DNA of 43,971 nucleotides from a virus. The first letter of the stretch is position 1; every line of letters starts with the position of its first letter. A program made the position numbers and the translations under genes. Below are positions 13,436 through 22,262 of the stretch, in pieces. The stretch covers positions 1 through 43,971 of IMG/VR virus record IMGVR_UViG_3300036985_003843; one strand, given 5' to 3'. Under the pieces are notes generated by a model that searched no databases, was not told the DNA's origin, and saw nothing but the letters and a program-made list of their open reading frames with translations.

Positions 13436-14842
13436 GTGGTTTACAGCGCCAACGTCCCCCCAACTGGCGCAATCGTCAGCGAATCCCCCTTCGTCCGATC
13501 ACTAGAAGTGATTGGAATGATGCCTGACTGGAAAGTAGTCGCTGCCGTCACCAATGGCACCAACTACATCCGCGATCTCGCCGAGCTATACCTCCCGCAA
13601 GAACCCCGCGAAGATGACGAGGCTTGGCAAGCCCGCATCGACCGTAGCGTCCTCTCCCCGTACACCAGCCGCTTAATCGAAACAGCAGCCGGCGCCGTGC
13701 TCCGCAAACCAATCCACATCGAAGGCGACCCCTACTGGAGCGAACTAGCCCAGAACATCGACGGCATCGGCTCCAGCATCAACGAATACGCCCGCCGCGC
13801 CTTAGTCAGCAGCCTGACCTACGGCCACAGCGCCATTTTGGTTGACTTCCCGGCAGCGACTGGAGCGTTGAATCTGGCGGAAGAACGCGCCATGGGCCGC
13901 CGCCCGTACTTCGTCCACGTCGATGCCCCCCAGATCTGGGGCTGGCGCAAAGATTCCACCAACCGTCTCACCCAAATCCGCATCCACGACTACGAGTACC
14001 GCCCCCTCAACGAGTTTGGGGAAGAACAGGTCGAAGTAATGCGCGTGATCTACCCAGGCCGTTACGACCTTTACACCTTGGGCCGCAGCACCGAAACAGT
14101 AGACCTAACGGAATCGGGCGGATTCAGCCTCGACACCATCCCCGTAGTCCCCATTTACAGCAACCGGCGTGGCGTCCTTATCTCCCAGCCCCCACTTCTA
14201 GACATCTCCAACCTAAATATCACCCACTACCAGCGCCAAAGCGACCTAATCCACGCCCTCCACATCGCGGCAATGCCCACCCTCGTCCTAGAGGGCTACA
14301 ACCAGGACAGCAGCGAGGCCACCATCGGCGTCAACTACGCCTTGGGCATGGAACCAGGCCACAAAGCGTATTACGTCCAATCTGACGCCACCAGCTTTGA
14401 GGCGCAAATGGCCGAACTCCAGTCTCTGGAGGGCCAAATGTCCACGCTGGGCATCACCAAACTATTCGGCCAGAAATTCGTAGCCGAGTCTGCCGAGGCC
14501 AAGCGCATCGACCAAGCCCAAGCCAACAGCGTCCTCTCAATCATCAGCCAAGAACTGGAATCATCCCTCAACCAAGCCTTTGCATTTGCCGCCCAATACG
14601 TGGGCATCGAACCACCAGAAATCAGCATCGACCGCGACTTCGACTACTACCGCCTAATCGGCCAAGACATCGCAGTCCTCGCCCAACTAAACGAATCCGG
14701 CAAGATCAGCAACTCAACTCTGCTGGAAATCCTGCGCCGAGGCGAAATCCTCCCCGACAATATCGACATCGACGAAGAAATCGAAACCCAGACCGAAGAG
14801 TCCCTCTCAGATTCCAATACAATGATGGAATCGGAGGCTTGA
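13436..14842 (+). CDS. Portal protein (DUF4055-type), 468 aa
   Basis: Position after terL, length, and helix-rich segments such as TSRLIETAAGAVLRKP and ALVSSLTYGHSAILVDFP fit the DUF4055 portal family of siphoviruses. The protein forms the dodecameric DNA gate at one capsid vertex and binds the terminase. The long stem-and-crown region runs from about residue 250 to 440, and the acidic C-terminus (about 445-468) is probably flexible. The GTG start at 13436 has GTAGGAGT eight bases upstream, a good ribosome site. Confidence 0.88.
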   Translation: MVYSANVPPTGAIVSESPFVRSLEVIGMMPDWKVVAAVTNGTNYIRDLAELYLPQEPREDDEAWQARIDRSVLSPYTSRLIETAAGAVLRKPIHIEGDPYWSELAQNIDGIGSSINEYARRALVSSLTYGHSAILVDFPAATGALNLAEERAMGRRPYFVHVDAPQIWGWRKDSTNRLTQIRIHDYEYRPLNEFGEEQVEVMRVIYPGRYDLYTLGRSTETVDLTESGGFSLDTIPVVPIYSNRRGVLISQPPLLDISNLNITHYQRQSDLIHALHIAAMPTLVLEGYNQDSSEATIGVNYALGMEPGHKAYYVQSDATSFEAQMAELQSLEGQMSTLGITKLFGQKFVAESAEAKRIDQAQANSVLSIISQELESSLNQAFAFAAQYVGIEPPEISIDRDFDYYRLIGQDIAVLAQLNESGKISNSTLLEILRRGEILPDNIDIDEEIETQTEESLSDSNTMMESEA

Positions 14843-14846
14843 TGAC

Positions 14847-15185
14847 ATGGCCGTATCACCTGGCACGTACAACATCAGCCTGCAACGCCGCGCTGACTAC
14901 TCCGTAGCACTCCAATTCAAAGACAGCACTGGCGCACCCATCAACTTGACCGGCTGGACCGCATATTGCCAAACCTGGGACCGCACTCGTACAACGAAGT
15001 ACGCCGACTTTGCGATCACATACACCAACCGCGCCACGGGTCAAATTGCTGTTGCACTGACTGACACACAAACAACACTGTTACCTGACGAGTGTTACTA
15101 CGACGTACTGCTGGAAAATCCCAGTGGTCTACGTGAATACTACCTAGAAGGTGTTATTTACGTATCAGAGGGCTACACAGCATGA
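14847..15185 (+). CDS. Hypothetical 112-aa structural protein, beta-rich
   Basis: The pattern SLQRRADYSVALQFKDSTG ... PINLTGWTAYCQ ... PDECYYDVLLENPSG ... YYLEGVIYVSEG resembles the N-terminal immunoglobulin-like or BppU-like domains of phage baseplate and fibre proteins. It may act as an attachment adaptor for the collagen-like fibre encoded next, whose ATG overlaps its stop as ATGA. Confidence 0.6.
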   Translation: MAVSPGTYNISLQRRADYSVALQFKDSTGAPINLTGWTAYCQTWDRTRTTKYADFAITYTNRATGQIAVALTDTQTTLLPDECYYDVLLENPSGLREYYLEGVIYVSEGYTA

Positions 15186-16291
15186 CAACGGTAAACGTAA
15201 CCAGTCTTTCCAATACAGTAGTAATTACGGAAGGTAATGGTGATACAGCTGTTGTCACCGCCCCGAGTTCTTCTGTACTAATAGAGACCATCGGTCTTGG
15301 TCCCCAAGGCGCTGTAGGCGCCACAGGTGTTACCGGACCCATCGGCCCAACAGGACCAACCGGCCCAATCGGTATCACTGGCGCTACAGGCGTCATCGGC
15401 ATTAGTGGCGCCACTGGCCCCGTCGGCCAAACCGGGGTTTCTGGTGCCACAGGCGTCATCGGTATCAGCGGTGCTACCGGCCCCGTAGGCCAGACCGGCG
15501 TGTCAGGCGCCACTGGAGTTATCGGCGTTTCTGGTGCCACTGGCGTAGTTGGTGTCAGCGGCGCAGTAGGCGTAACCGGAGCAACCGGCCCTAGCGGCCC
15601 CACCGGACCACAGGGATACTCATCCAGTCTTTTTCGTTACCGAGCGAGAACAACAATCACCACTGGCTACCCAGGCGATGGCCACATTATTTGGAACAAC
15701 GCAACGCAAACTAGCGCAACCGTAATCAGCATCAGCCACTTAACAGATGAAAATATTGATATTGATATTTTCCTAGCTCAACTTATACCGACTGAAAATA
15801 TCACGATCCAAGATCAAAACGCAAGCAGTAATTACCAGATTTGGCGCATTACAGGTGCGCTGACAAACATCAATCCTGGCACGTCAACCAGTTATTGGAC
15901 TTTACCTGTCACGCTTGTTTCGTCAAATGGAACAGGCACAACTAATTTTGCCAACAACCACGCAATTTTCGCTGCACTGGTAAATGGTGCAGAAGGAGCT
16001 ACTGGCCCCCAAGGCGCTACCGGCGTTGTAGGCGTATCTGGCGCCACCGGAGTTGCGGGCGTCACTGGTCCGACAGGCCCCGAAGGCGCTACGGGCATCA
16101 CTGGTCCGACAGGGCCCATCGGTATCACAGGCGCTACGGGCCCCGAAGGCGCTACGGGCATCCAAGGCCCCACTGGTGCCATTGGCATAACAGGCGCCAC
16201 TGGTCCTACACTCAGGGACAATATCACCACCAGCACTGCCGACCCTAGTGGCGGCATTGATGGCGACATCTGGATCAAATACACCGCTTAA
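15182..16291 (+). CDS. Collagen-like tail-fibre or head-fibre protein, 369 aa
   Basis: Residues about 40-145 and 275-345 are uninterrupted Gly-X-Y triplets (for example GPTGPTGPIGITGATG) that should form trimeric collagen-like stalks. Between them lies a 125-residue beta-rich domain (LFRYRARTTITTGYPG ... NNHAIFAALVNG). The C-terminus ends GGIDGDIWIKYTA, a frequent fibre tip or trimerisation motif. The DNA of both stalks is internally repetitive, so the lengths may vary between relatives. A receptor-binding or surface-decorating role is inferred. It lies between portal and scaffold, not with the tail genes. Confidence 0.88.
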   Translation: MTTVNVTSLSNTVVITEGNGDTAVVTAPSSSVLIETIGLGPQGAVGATGVTGPIGPTGPTGPIGITGATGVIGISGATGPVGQTGVSGATGVIGISGATGPVGQTGVSGATGVIGVSGATGVVGVSGAVGVTGATGPSGPTGPQGYSSSLFRYRARTTITTGYPGDGHIIWNNATQTSATVISISHLTDENIDIDIFLAQLIPTENITIQDQNASSNYQIWRITGALTNINPGTSTSYWTLPVTLVSSNGTGTTNFANNHAIFAALVNGAEGATGPQGATGVVGVSGATGVAGVTGPTGPEGATGITGPTGPIGITGATGPEGATGIQGPTGAIGITGATGPTLRDNITTSTADPSGGIDGDIWIKYTA

Positions 16292-16294
16292 ATC

Positions 16295-18772
16295 ATGGCT
16301 ACTCTTTACGTTGATTTTGAAAACGGCAACGACAACCACGGTGGCACCAGTTTTGCGCTGCTAGCGCAGGGAACAAATGGCCGCATTACCAGCACAACAT
16401 TTAGCAGCGTTGGCGCGACGTTTCCGAATGACGGCAGCCTTATTGGGCAATACCTGTCTATCTTTAACGGCACACTTTACGCCGTTTACAATATCACGGC
16501 ACGGGTGTCAGCAACGTCACTTACGATTGCAGCACTTTCTGGCGGTACAGCACTAGCAAACCAAGCAGTAGATCGTCAATATTTTATTGGCGGACGTTGG
16601 AAATCATTTACGACTGGCGCTACGGCGGTAAGGACGATACCTGGGGACACAATCAGAACAATGGGTAGTCCCGCGCCAATAAATACTGGTATAAATGGAA
16701 CGTGGACTTCACGAGCATTCCCAAGTACCAAGAGCATAACTGGAGCGACTAACACAACACCAATTACCATAACGTGTGCAACTCATGGATATGTGACGGG
16801 TCAAACAGTGGTTGTCACCGGCGTGCTGGGCACCAACTCGGCCAATAATATTTGGGAAATTGTCAATACTGGGGTCAATACGTTTACACTTACTGGATCT
16901 GTGGGCAACGGCACCTATATCAGTGGCGGCACGGCTAGAGATATAACCAATGCTGTTGTAAGGCTGTCTAGTGCGGTCACTCAAAACATTGCCAGTACGG
17001 GACCAGGACGCACTGCATGGATTTCGGCTGGTGGCGCTAATGTCCTTGCGTCTCTGGGTGCTGCAAAGGAGGGTCTAAACGGTGATGCTATTCAACTGCA
17101 AACGGCCTTTACGACGGGCCGAGCGGCGTATTGGGCCACGGGTTCATTGAATTTGTCCGCCTACCAACAGGTTAGCTTCTGGATACAGCAAACCTCTGGC
17201 ACTATTGGAGCGGCCGGTGCGGTTGATTTACGCCTATGTTCAGATACGACTGGCACGACAGCCGTTAATATTATCAGCATTCCAAATCTTGCGGTTATAA
17301 ACCGTTGGATGCCAGTAACTGTAGACTTAGGCGTCCCACTGGGTAGCAATATTCAGAGCATTGCGCTTTATGTTAATACGGATAATGGATCGCAGGCATT
17401 TACGTTTTCCAATATTATCGCTTGCAAAGCCAGTAGTGCCGCAGACGCTATAACGCTTACGAGTTTAATCGGCAAAAACACCGCAAGTGAAACGTTTTGG
17501 GGCATACAAAGCATCAATGGCACTCGCTTAATACTAGACGGAGCTACAGGCAATTCTCTTTATGTTCAGCTCCAACGTGGATATTATGGCACTAGCGGAA
17601 CGGCGCCAATCTGGAGGCGAGAAACAATAAAATTTGCTCCTTCTACCAGTGCTGGTGTTACCGTTCAATCATTCTTAGAAAGTGGTGTTGAAGGTAGTCC
17701 TATTACTTACGCAGGCGGGTGGAATCGTGTAGATATGAGTACTCAAACACTAGAAACCTGGATGGATGGCCAGAACGGTTTAGGCAATTGCTTGAGCTAC
17801 GGTGCGACGCTATCTTACATCAATGTTGAGAAATTTGCTGGAGTTCGAGCAAACTTTGTTCTGAGCGCTGGTTCGGCGGCTTCTTTCTGTAATTTTAATA
17901 TAATTGCAGGCAATAACTGCGCTTCGGCACTATCAATTGGCGCTCAACAGAGCAGAAACACGTACACCCTTGAATATGGCTGCGGGAACTTTGATAACGC
18001 TATTACTGCAGCAAATACCCTCCTGGGCGCCACAAAGATTTTCATTGGATATATGCTTTCCAATGGCGCCAACGTTGGTTCGGGAGTGCGCCTTCCTGGC
18101 ATGATTACTGGTTTGTGTTCCATAGAGGGAATTGCTGGTGCAGGTTTAATTGCAAACTCAACCCAAAGTGGTATCGCTGGACCACCAATACTCATTAAAA
18201 ACATTACCACTGCGGATAATCCCTCTGGTATTGCGTCGGACCTTGCATATAGTGATTATGTATTAGTTAATTGCTTGCTATCGGAGACGAGCGAAATTGG
18301 TTTTGCTACCAATGCCATCACCCAGGCCTACTCGCATAACCACGACAAGATACAGGGAAACCATAAAATATTTATGAATGGTGGGCTTATTTCTGCGGCT
18401 ACCGACCAGCGCAATACCGCTGCTGGCAATAGCTGGAAAATGCAACCAACCAGCACAGTCCTCAAAGCATCTGCATATCCAGTTATTCTTTCTCTGGCAA
18501 AAGTTGCCTGCGGCGCCAACACCCTTGTAACGATCAAAGCCTGGATGCGCCGCGACAATGCTGGCCTCACCATGCGCCTAGTGTGCAAAGGCGGTCAAAT
18601 CGCTGGCGTAACCAGTGACGTAACGTCCTCAGTAACTGCCGTCAACGCTTGGGAAGAAGAAACCGTCACCTTCACCCCCACCGAGATCGGCGTAGTAGAA
18701 ATCACCGCTGAAGCCTGGGGCGGCACCACCTTCTCTGGGTGGGTCGATGACCTAACCATTTCACAAGCCTAA
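16295..18772 (+). CDS. Large putative adhesin/tail-spike-like protein, 825 aa
   Basis: It begins MATLYVDFENGNDNHGGTSF, the start typical of pectate-lyase-like or beta-helix phage proteins. Residues about 145-215 (TNTTPITITCATHGYVTGQ ... NTFTLTGS) match the FCCH-like repeat often seen in phage tail proteins. The middle is rich in Ser, Thr, Asn and Gly with beta-helix-like character. The last 90 residues look like a carbohydrate-binding jelly roll (VTIKAWMRRDNAGLTM ... GWVDDLTISQA). No depolymerase active site is recognised. The DNA from about 15.6 to 18.5 kb is visibly richer in A+T than its neighbours, suggesting recent acquisition. Confidence 0.7.
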   Translation: MATLYVDFENGNDNHGGTSFALLAQGTNGRITSTTFSSVGATFPNDGSLIGQYLSIFNGTLYAVYNITARVSATSLTIAALSGGTALANQAVDRQYFIGGRWKSFTTGATAVRTIPGDTIRTMGSPAPINTGINGTWTSRAFPSTKSITGATNTTPITITCATHGYVTGQTVVVTGVLGTNSANNIWEIVNTGVNTFTLTGSVGNGTYISGGTARDITNAVVRLSSAVTQNIASTGPGRTAWISAGGANVLASLGAAKEGLNGDAIQLQTAFTTGRAAYWATGSLNLSAYQQVSFWIQQTSGTIGAAGAVDLRLCSDTTGTTAVNIISIPNLAVINRWMPVTVDLGVPLGSNIQSIALYVNTDNGSQAFTFSNIIACKASSAADAITLTSLIGKNTASETFWGIQSINGTRLILDGATGNSLYVQLQRGYYGTSGTAPIWRRETIKFAPSTSAGVTVQSFLESGVEGSPITYAGGWNRVDMSTQTLETWMDGQNGLGNCLSYGATLSYINVEKFAGVRANFVLSAGSAASFCNFNIIAGNNCASALSIGAQQSRNTYTLEYGCGNFDNAITAANTLLGATKIFIGYMLSNGANVGSGVRLPGMITGLCSIEGIAGAGLIANSTQSGIAGPPILIKNITTADNPSGIASDLAYSDYVLVNCLLSETSEIGFATNAITQAYSHNHDKIQGNHKIFMNGGLISAATDQRNTAAGNSWKMQPTSTVLKASAYPVILSLAKVACGANTLVTIKAWMRRDNAGLTMRLVCKGGQIAGVTSDVTSSVTAVNAWEEETVTFTPTEIGVVEITAEAWGGTTFSGWVDDLTISQA

Positions 18773-18777
18773 GAATC

Positions 18778-18960
18778 ATGACCTATCACGTCCACGCTGT
18801 TGAACAAGACCTGGCTGCCAAGTGGTACGCCCGCGTCGTGCTAAGCGAAACAGAAGCTCAGTTTTTCAAATTTGACCACTTCCCAACCATGGAAGAAATC
18901 CAAGATGCCGCTGCGGCTTACGTTGCAACGCAGGAGGTGAGCAGTGCCCCTGCCGAATAA
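18778..18960 (+). CDS. Hypothetical 60-aa protein
   Basis: Starts at ATG 18778, five bases after the adhesin stop (MTYHVHAVEQDLAAKWYARV). It is compact, with an aromatic FFKFDHFP segment and an alanine-rich helix. Its end overlaps the GTG of the next gene by 17 bases. It may be a chaperone or tip subunit for the adhesin by position, but nothing in the sequence proves it. Confidence 0.6.
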   Translation: MTYHVHAVEQDLAAKWYARVVLSETEAQFFKFDHFPTMEEIQDAAAAYVATQEVSSAPAE

Positions 18961-19216
18961 GAGCGACCTACAGAAGCTGGACATTGCCTACCTGGGGCAA
19001 CCATTTGTCCAGGTAGAGGCCACCAACCTCAACACCAAAACGATGGACGTTGCCTACCTCGGGCAACCCTTTGTCGTGGCGGCCTCAGGATTCAACGTAT
19101 ACGTCCGAGCCAGCGGCGTATGGAAAGCGGCCAGCGCCATTTACGTCAAGGTCAGCGGCGTCTGGAAAGCAGCAACCAACGTCTACGTCAAAGCAGCGGG
19201 AGTCTGGAAGAGTTAA
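18944..19216 (+). CDS. Repeat-built 90-aa tail-tip or fibre protein, GTG start
   Basis: The protein is made of two repeat types: YLGQPFV preceded by LDIA or MDVA, twice (residues about 11-45), then three 14-residue repeats of the form VYVKxSGVWKAAx (residues about 50-90). Short repeats ending GVWK are common in phage tail and fibre proteins. The start GTG 18944 overlaps the upstream gene. Its TAA overlaps the ATG of the glycosyltransferase (TAATG), coupling the two. Confidence 0.65.
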   Translation: MPLPNKSDLQKLDIAYLGQPFVQVEATNLNTKTMDVAYLGQPFVVAASGFNVYVRASGVWKAASAIYVKVSGVWKAATNVYVKAAGVWKS

Positions 19217-20292
19217 TGCCAAAACCCCGGCTACACCTCGTCGGCATCTTCCACACCCAACACACCGCTGCCTACAGCCACTGCGCCTTCACCGGCAAGG
19301 CCCTGCGCTTCCCGCGCATGATGCAGATGCAGGGCTACACCGTCATTGAATACAGCAATGAAGGCAGTGAAAGCACCGCCGACGAGCATGTAGTAATGAT
19401 GAGCGCCGCTGAGTTTGGTGCGATCTTCAACCGCAGCGAAACCGACTTCCACGGCAACGACGCGACCATCGGCAGCAAAGGCCACACACTTTTTGGGCAG
19501 CGCCTAATCCCCGCACTACGGGAGCGCCTGCAACCGGAGGACATCATCTGTCACCCCTTCGGCCACGCGCACCAGCAGCTGATGACCGAGTTTCCCAACC
19601 ACCAGCACGTTGAAACTGGCATCGGCTACCCCACGCTGATGCCAGACAGCTTCCGCATCTTTGAGTCCTACGCATGGATGCACTACCACCAAGGCAAGGA
19701 AGGCCGTAACGGACGCAACTACGAATGGGTGGTCCCCAATTACTACGACCTTGATGACTGGGAGCCCAACTACGAGCCCGGCCAGTATTTCGCCTTCCTG
19801 GGACGCATCACCCCGCTTAAAGGCATCGACACCATCAAGGCGCTTGCTGACCACAGCCCCTGGCCCATCGTGCTCCACGGCCAAGGCGACCCCTCACCAT
19901 GGGCCCACCCCAACATCGAGTATCGCGGCCCCATAAGCGGCAAAGCCCGCAGCGAGTTTCTGCGCAATGCAAGGGCGCTGCTTGCGCCAACAGTATTTAC
20001 CGAGCCCTTCTGCGGCATGGCCGCCGAAGCCATGCTCTGTGGTACGCCTGTGCTGGCAGTGGACTATGGCGCCATGACTGAAACCGTTACCGAGGGCGTA
20101 ATGGGCTACCGCTGCCACACCTTGCAGGACTGGATCGACGGCATCAACGCCGTAGGCGACCTGGACCGCCGCGTCATAGCAGACATTGCTCGCGCCAGGT
20201 GGTCACTTGATGCCTGCGGGCGCCGCTACGACAAGATTTTCCGCCAGCTCAACGGCCTCTATCGCCAAGGCTGGTACGAACTGGACGAGTAG
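19216..20292 (+). CDS. GT-B glycosyltransferase (GT4-like), 358 aa
   Basis: The second half shows the classic GT4 features: FLGRITPLKGIDTI (residues 194-207), a donor-site strand VLHGQGD and the E-x7-E motif EPFCGMAAEAMLCGTPV (E263, E271). It should transfer a sugar from a nucleotide-sugar donor. The start is ATG 19216, overlapping the stop of the repeat protein; longer readings run into that gene. Its place inside the adhesion module suggests that it glycosylates a fibre or capsid protein, but host-surface modification cannot be excluded. I see no motif for DNA-base glycosylation. Confidence 0.85.
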   Translation: MPKPRLHLVGIFHTQHTAAYSHCAFTGKALRFPRMMQMQGYTVIEYSNEGSESTADEHVVMMSAAEFGAIFNRSETDFHGNDATIGSKGHTLFGQRLIPALRERLQPEDIICHPFGHAHQQLMTEFPNHQHVETGIGYPTLMPDSFRIFESYAWMHYHQGKEGRNGRNYEWVVPNYYDLDDWEPNYEPGQYFAFLGRITPLKGIDTIKALADHSPWPIVLHGQGDPSPWAHPNIEYRGPISGKARSEFLRNARALLAPTVFTEPFCGMAAEAMLCGTPVLAVDYGAMTETVTEGVMGYRCHTLQDWIDGINAVGDLDRRVIADIARARWSLDACGRRYDKIFRQLNGLYRQGWYELDE

Positions 20293-20343
20293 TAATAGTT
20301 ACTTTTACTGTAGTATTAGATTGTCAATCTCCGTAAGTACGTC

Positions 20344-21057
20344 GTGTCCGAAAACCAGACCCCGGAAGTCACTCCTGTGGATGGCACTTCCCAACAGCCT
20401 GTGGCTGTCCCTGGTACACAAGACCTCGCCAGTCAGATCGAGGCTTTGCGTTCCAAAAACGCAGAACTGATTTCTGAGCGCCGCAAGGACCGCGAAAACC
20501 GCGACACCTTGCAGCAACAAGTAGAGGAGTTGCGTTCTGCCCAAGAACAAGCCAAGACCACAAAACTTGCCGAATCCGGCGAGTACAAAACTTTGTGGGA
20601 AGAGGCCCAAAAAACTGTTGCCGAACTCAAGCAACAGTTGAACACCAAAGAATCCGAAGTGGAGCAAATCCGCCAAGGCTTCACACAAGAACAGCTCCGA
20701 GCTGGCGCCATTGCCCAACTTTCTCAAGCCGGTGCATTGGCCCCAGATCAGCTGTATCGTTTGTTGCAGGAGAACCTACGCGCTAAAGAAGGGCAGCCTG
20801 TGGCTGTCGCCGGAGGCGTCGAAGTTCCAATTAGCGACTACATCGCTAATCTTAAAAATCCCGGCAGTGGTTACGAGCATCATTTTGCTGCTAGTAATCG
20901 TTCCGGTATGGGTGTAACGAGCAGTGCCCGTTCCACCGCCGTCCCAGGTCAGTCCAATCCTTGGTCTAAAGAATCCTGGAACGTTACCCAGCAGATGATG
21001 ATGCTGGTAGATAACCCTGATATGGCCCGCCTCCTGAAGTCAGAAGCCGGCGCCTAG
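20344..21057 (+). CDS. Scaffolding-type protein, 237 aa, GTG start
   Basis: The protein has a disordered, Pro/Gln-rich N-terminus, a long coiled coil from about residue 27 to 110 (SQIEALRSKNAEL ... QQQVEELRSAQEQ ... ELKQQLNTKESEVEQI) and a soluble C-terminus rich in small residues. It lies directly before the capsid gene. This is the usual look and place of a phage scaffold that directs procapsid assembly. No protease motif is visible. The leader 20293-20343 is T-rich and may carry a promoter. Confidence 0.72.
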   Translation: MSENQTPEVTPVDGTSQQPVAVPGTQDLASQIEALRSKNAELISERRKDRENRDTLQQQVEELRSAQEQAKTTKLAESGEYKTLWEEAQKTVAELKQQLNTKESEVEQIRQGFTQEQLRAGAIAQLSQAGALAPDQLYRLLQENLRAKEGQPVAVAGGVEVPISDYIANLKNPGSGYEHHFAASNRSGMGVTSSARSTAVPGQSNPWSKESWNVTQQMMMLVDNPDMARLLKSEAGA

Positions 21058-21098
21058 CCCCTGTGGGGCAACCCTACAACCCTCACTGGAGCTGATCC

Positions 21099-22208
21099 GT
21101 GTCTTTTAACGGCAACTTTTCGGGAGGAACATTCCTCTCCAACCTTGTTACTCGCCCCGAGTTCCTTCAGTACACCGCTGAAGGTATCTTCGAGCAGTCG
21201 AAGTGGATTCAGTCCGGCATTGTGCAGCGTAATGCTGCTCTTGATGCCCGTGCTGGCGGCACCCGCGTCCGCGTCCCATTCTTCGACCCCATCGCCCCGA
21301 CTGAATCCCAGATTCTGAGCAACTCCACCTGGGGCGGCGGCGGTGGCTACTTGGTGCCCTCGAACGTGACTGCCGACGAGCAGATCATGACGATCCTGCA
21401 CCGTGGCTTTGCCTATGCAGCTGACGACCTCAGCAAACTCGGCTCTGGAGCTGACCCTTTAAGCCACGTCCGCAACCAACTGACCGCAGCCATCAACAAG
21501 CTAAAGACTGCCACTCTGGCAGCCCAACTGCTTGGTCTGTTCGGCGGTATCTCCGGTGCTGGCGTCCTTGGCCCCAACCAACTGGACAAAACCCTCGCTG
21601 GTGTCCCCGGTTCGATGGGCGAAGGCAACTTCCTGAACGTCGCCAACGTTGTTGGCACCAAGGTGAAGCTGGGCGAGCGCGGCGACGAGCTTGACTCGAT
21701 TGCCATGCACTCCAACGTGGCTTACTACCTGCAACAGATCGGGATGCTGACCTTCAGCACCTCTGCTCTGTCCACTGGTGGTGCCGTGGTCTGGGGCGGC
21801 GGCGGTGTGGGCGTGACCCAAACCGAGGCTGCTTACTTTGCTGGCCTTCGTGTTGTGATCGACGACCAACTCGTCGCTCTGACCGGCGGTACGGCAACCC
21901 ACGCCAAGAAGTACCCTGTGTACCTCTTCAAGACCGGCGTGGTTTCCGAGGGCATCCAACAGGATCTGCGCCTTGCTGCCGACCGCAACATCCTGTCTAT
22001 GCAGGACGTTCTGGCTGTGGATTACCACTACGGTTACCACGTAACCGGAACCAAGTGGGCTGCTTCTACCGACAACCCCCTTAACACCACTGCGTCCGAC
22101 CAACTGGGTAACACCAGCAGCTGGAACTTGGTGTACGCCTCCACCAAGATGGTCCCCGTGGCCCGCTTGCTCGTCAACACCCCCTTCGACACAACTGCTT
22201 ACGCCTGA
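21099..22208 (+). CDS. Major capsid protein, 369 aa
   Basis: Length, position after the scaffold gene and sequence (SNLVTRPEFLQYTAEGIF, GGTRVRVPFFDPIAPTE, then DVLAVDYHYGYHVTG near the C-terminus) fit HK97-fold major capsid proteins. The GTG start at 21099 has GGAG nine bases upstream. Codon use is strongly biased to C-ending codons, as expected for the most abundant protein, and a strong terminator follows 23 bases after the stop. Confidence 0.88.
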   Translation: MSFNGNFSGGTFLSNLVTRPEFLQYTAEGIFEQSKWIQSGIVQRNAALDARAGGTRVRVPFFDPIAPTESQILSNSTWGGGGGYLVPSNVTADEQIMTILHRGFAYAADDLSKLGSGADPLSHVRNQLTAAINKLKTATLAAQLLGLFGGISGAGVLGPNQLDKTLAGVPGSMGEGNFLNVANVVGTKVKLGERGDELDSIAMHSNVAYYLQQIGMLTFSTSALSTGGAVVWGGGGVGVTQTEAAYFAGLRVVIDDQLVALTGGTATHAKKYPVYLFKTGVVSEGIQQDLRLAADRNILSMQDVLAVDYHYGYHVTGTKWAASTDNPLNTTASDQLGNTSSWNLVYASTKMVPVARLLVNTPFDTTAYA

Positions 22209-22230
22209 TAAGCAACCAATCGAAAGAACT

Positions 22231-22255
22231 GGGGCCCTACGGGGCCCCTTTTTCA
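22231..22255 (+). terminator. Intrinsic terminator after the capsid gene
   Basis: GGGGCCC (22231-22237) and GGGCCCC (22242-22248) form a 7-bp all-GC stem with a four-base loop, followed by TTTTT. It probably ends much of the capsid transcript and lowers expression of the connector and tail genes downstream. Confidence 0.88.
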
Positions 22256-22262
22256 TGTCAAC

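Noticed and set aside
15154-16284. Proline-rich minus-strand open frames opposite the collagen-like gene
   Set aside because: Reverse complements of Gly-X-Y codons give Pro-rich frames automatically; no independent start or ribosome site.
21501-22256. 251-codon minus-strand open frame opposite the capsid gene
   Set aside because: It is a shadow caused by the C-ending codon bias of the capsid gene; its composition (Gly/Val/His-rich) is artificial and it runs through the terminator.
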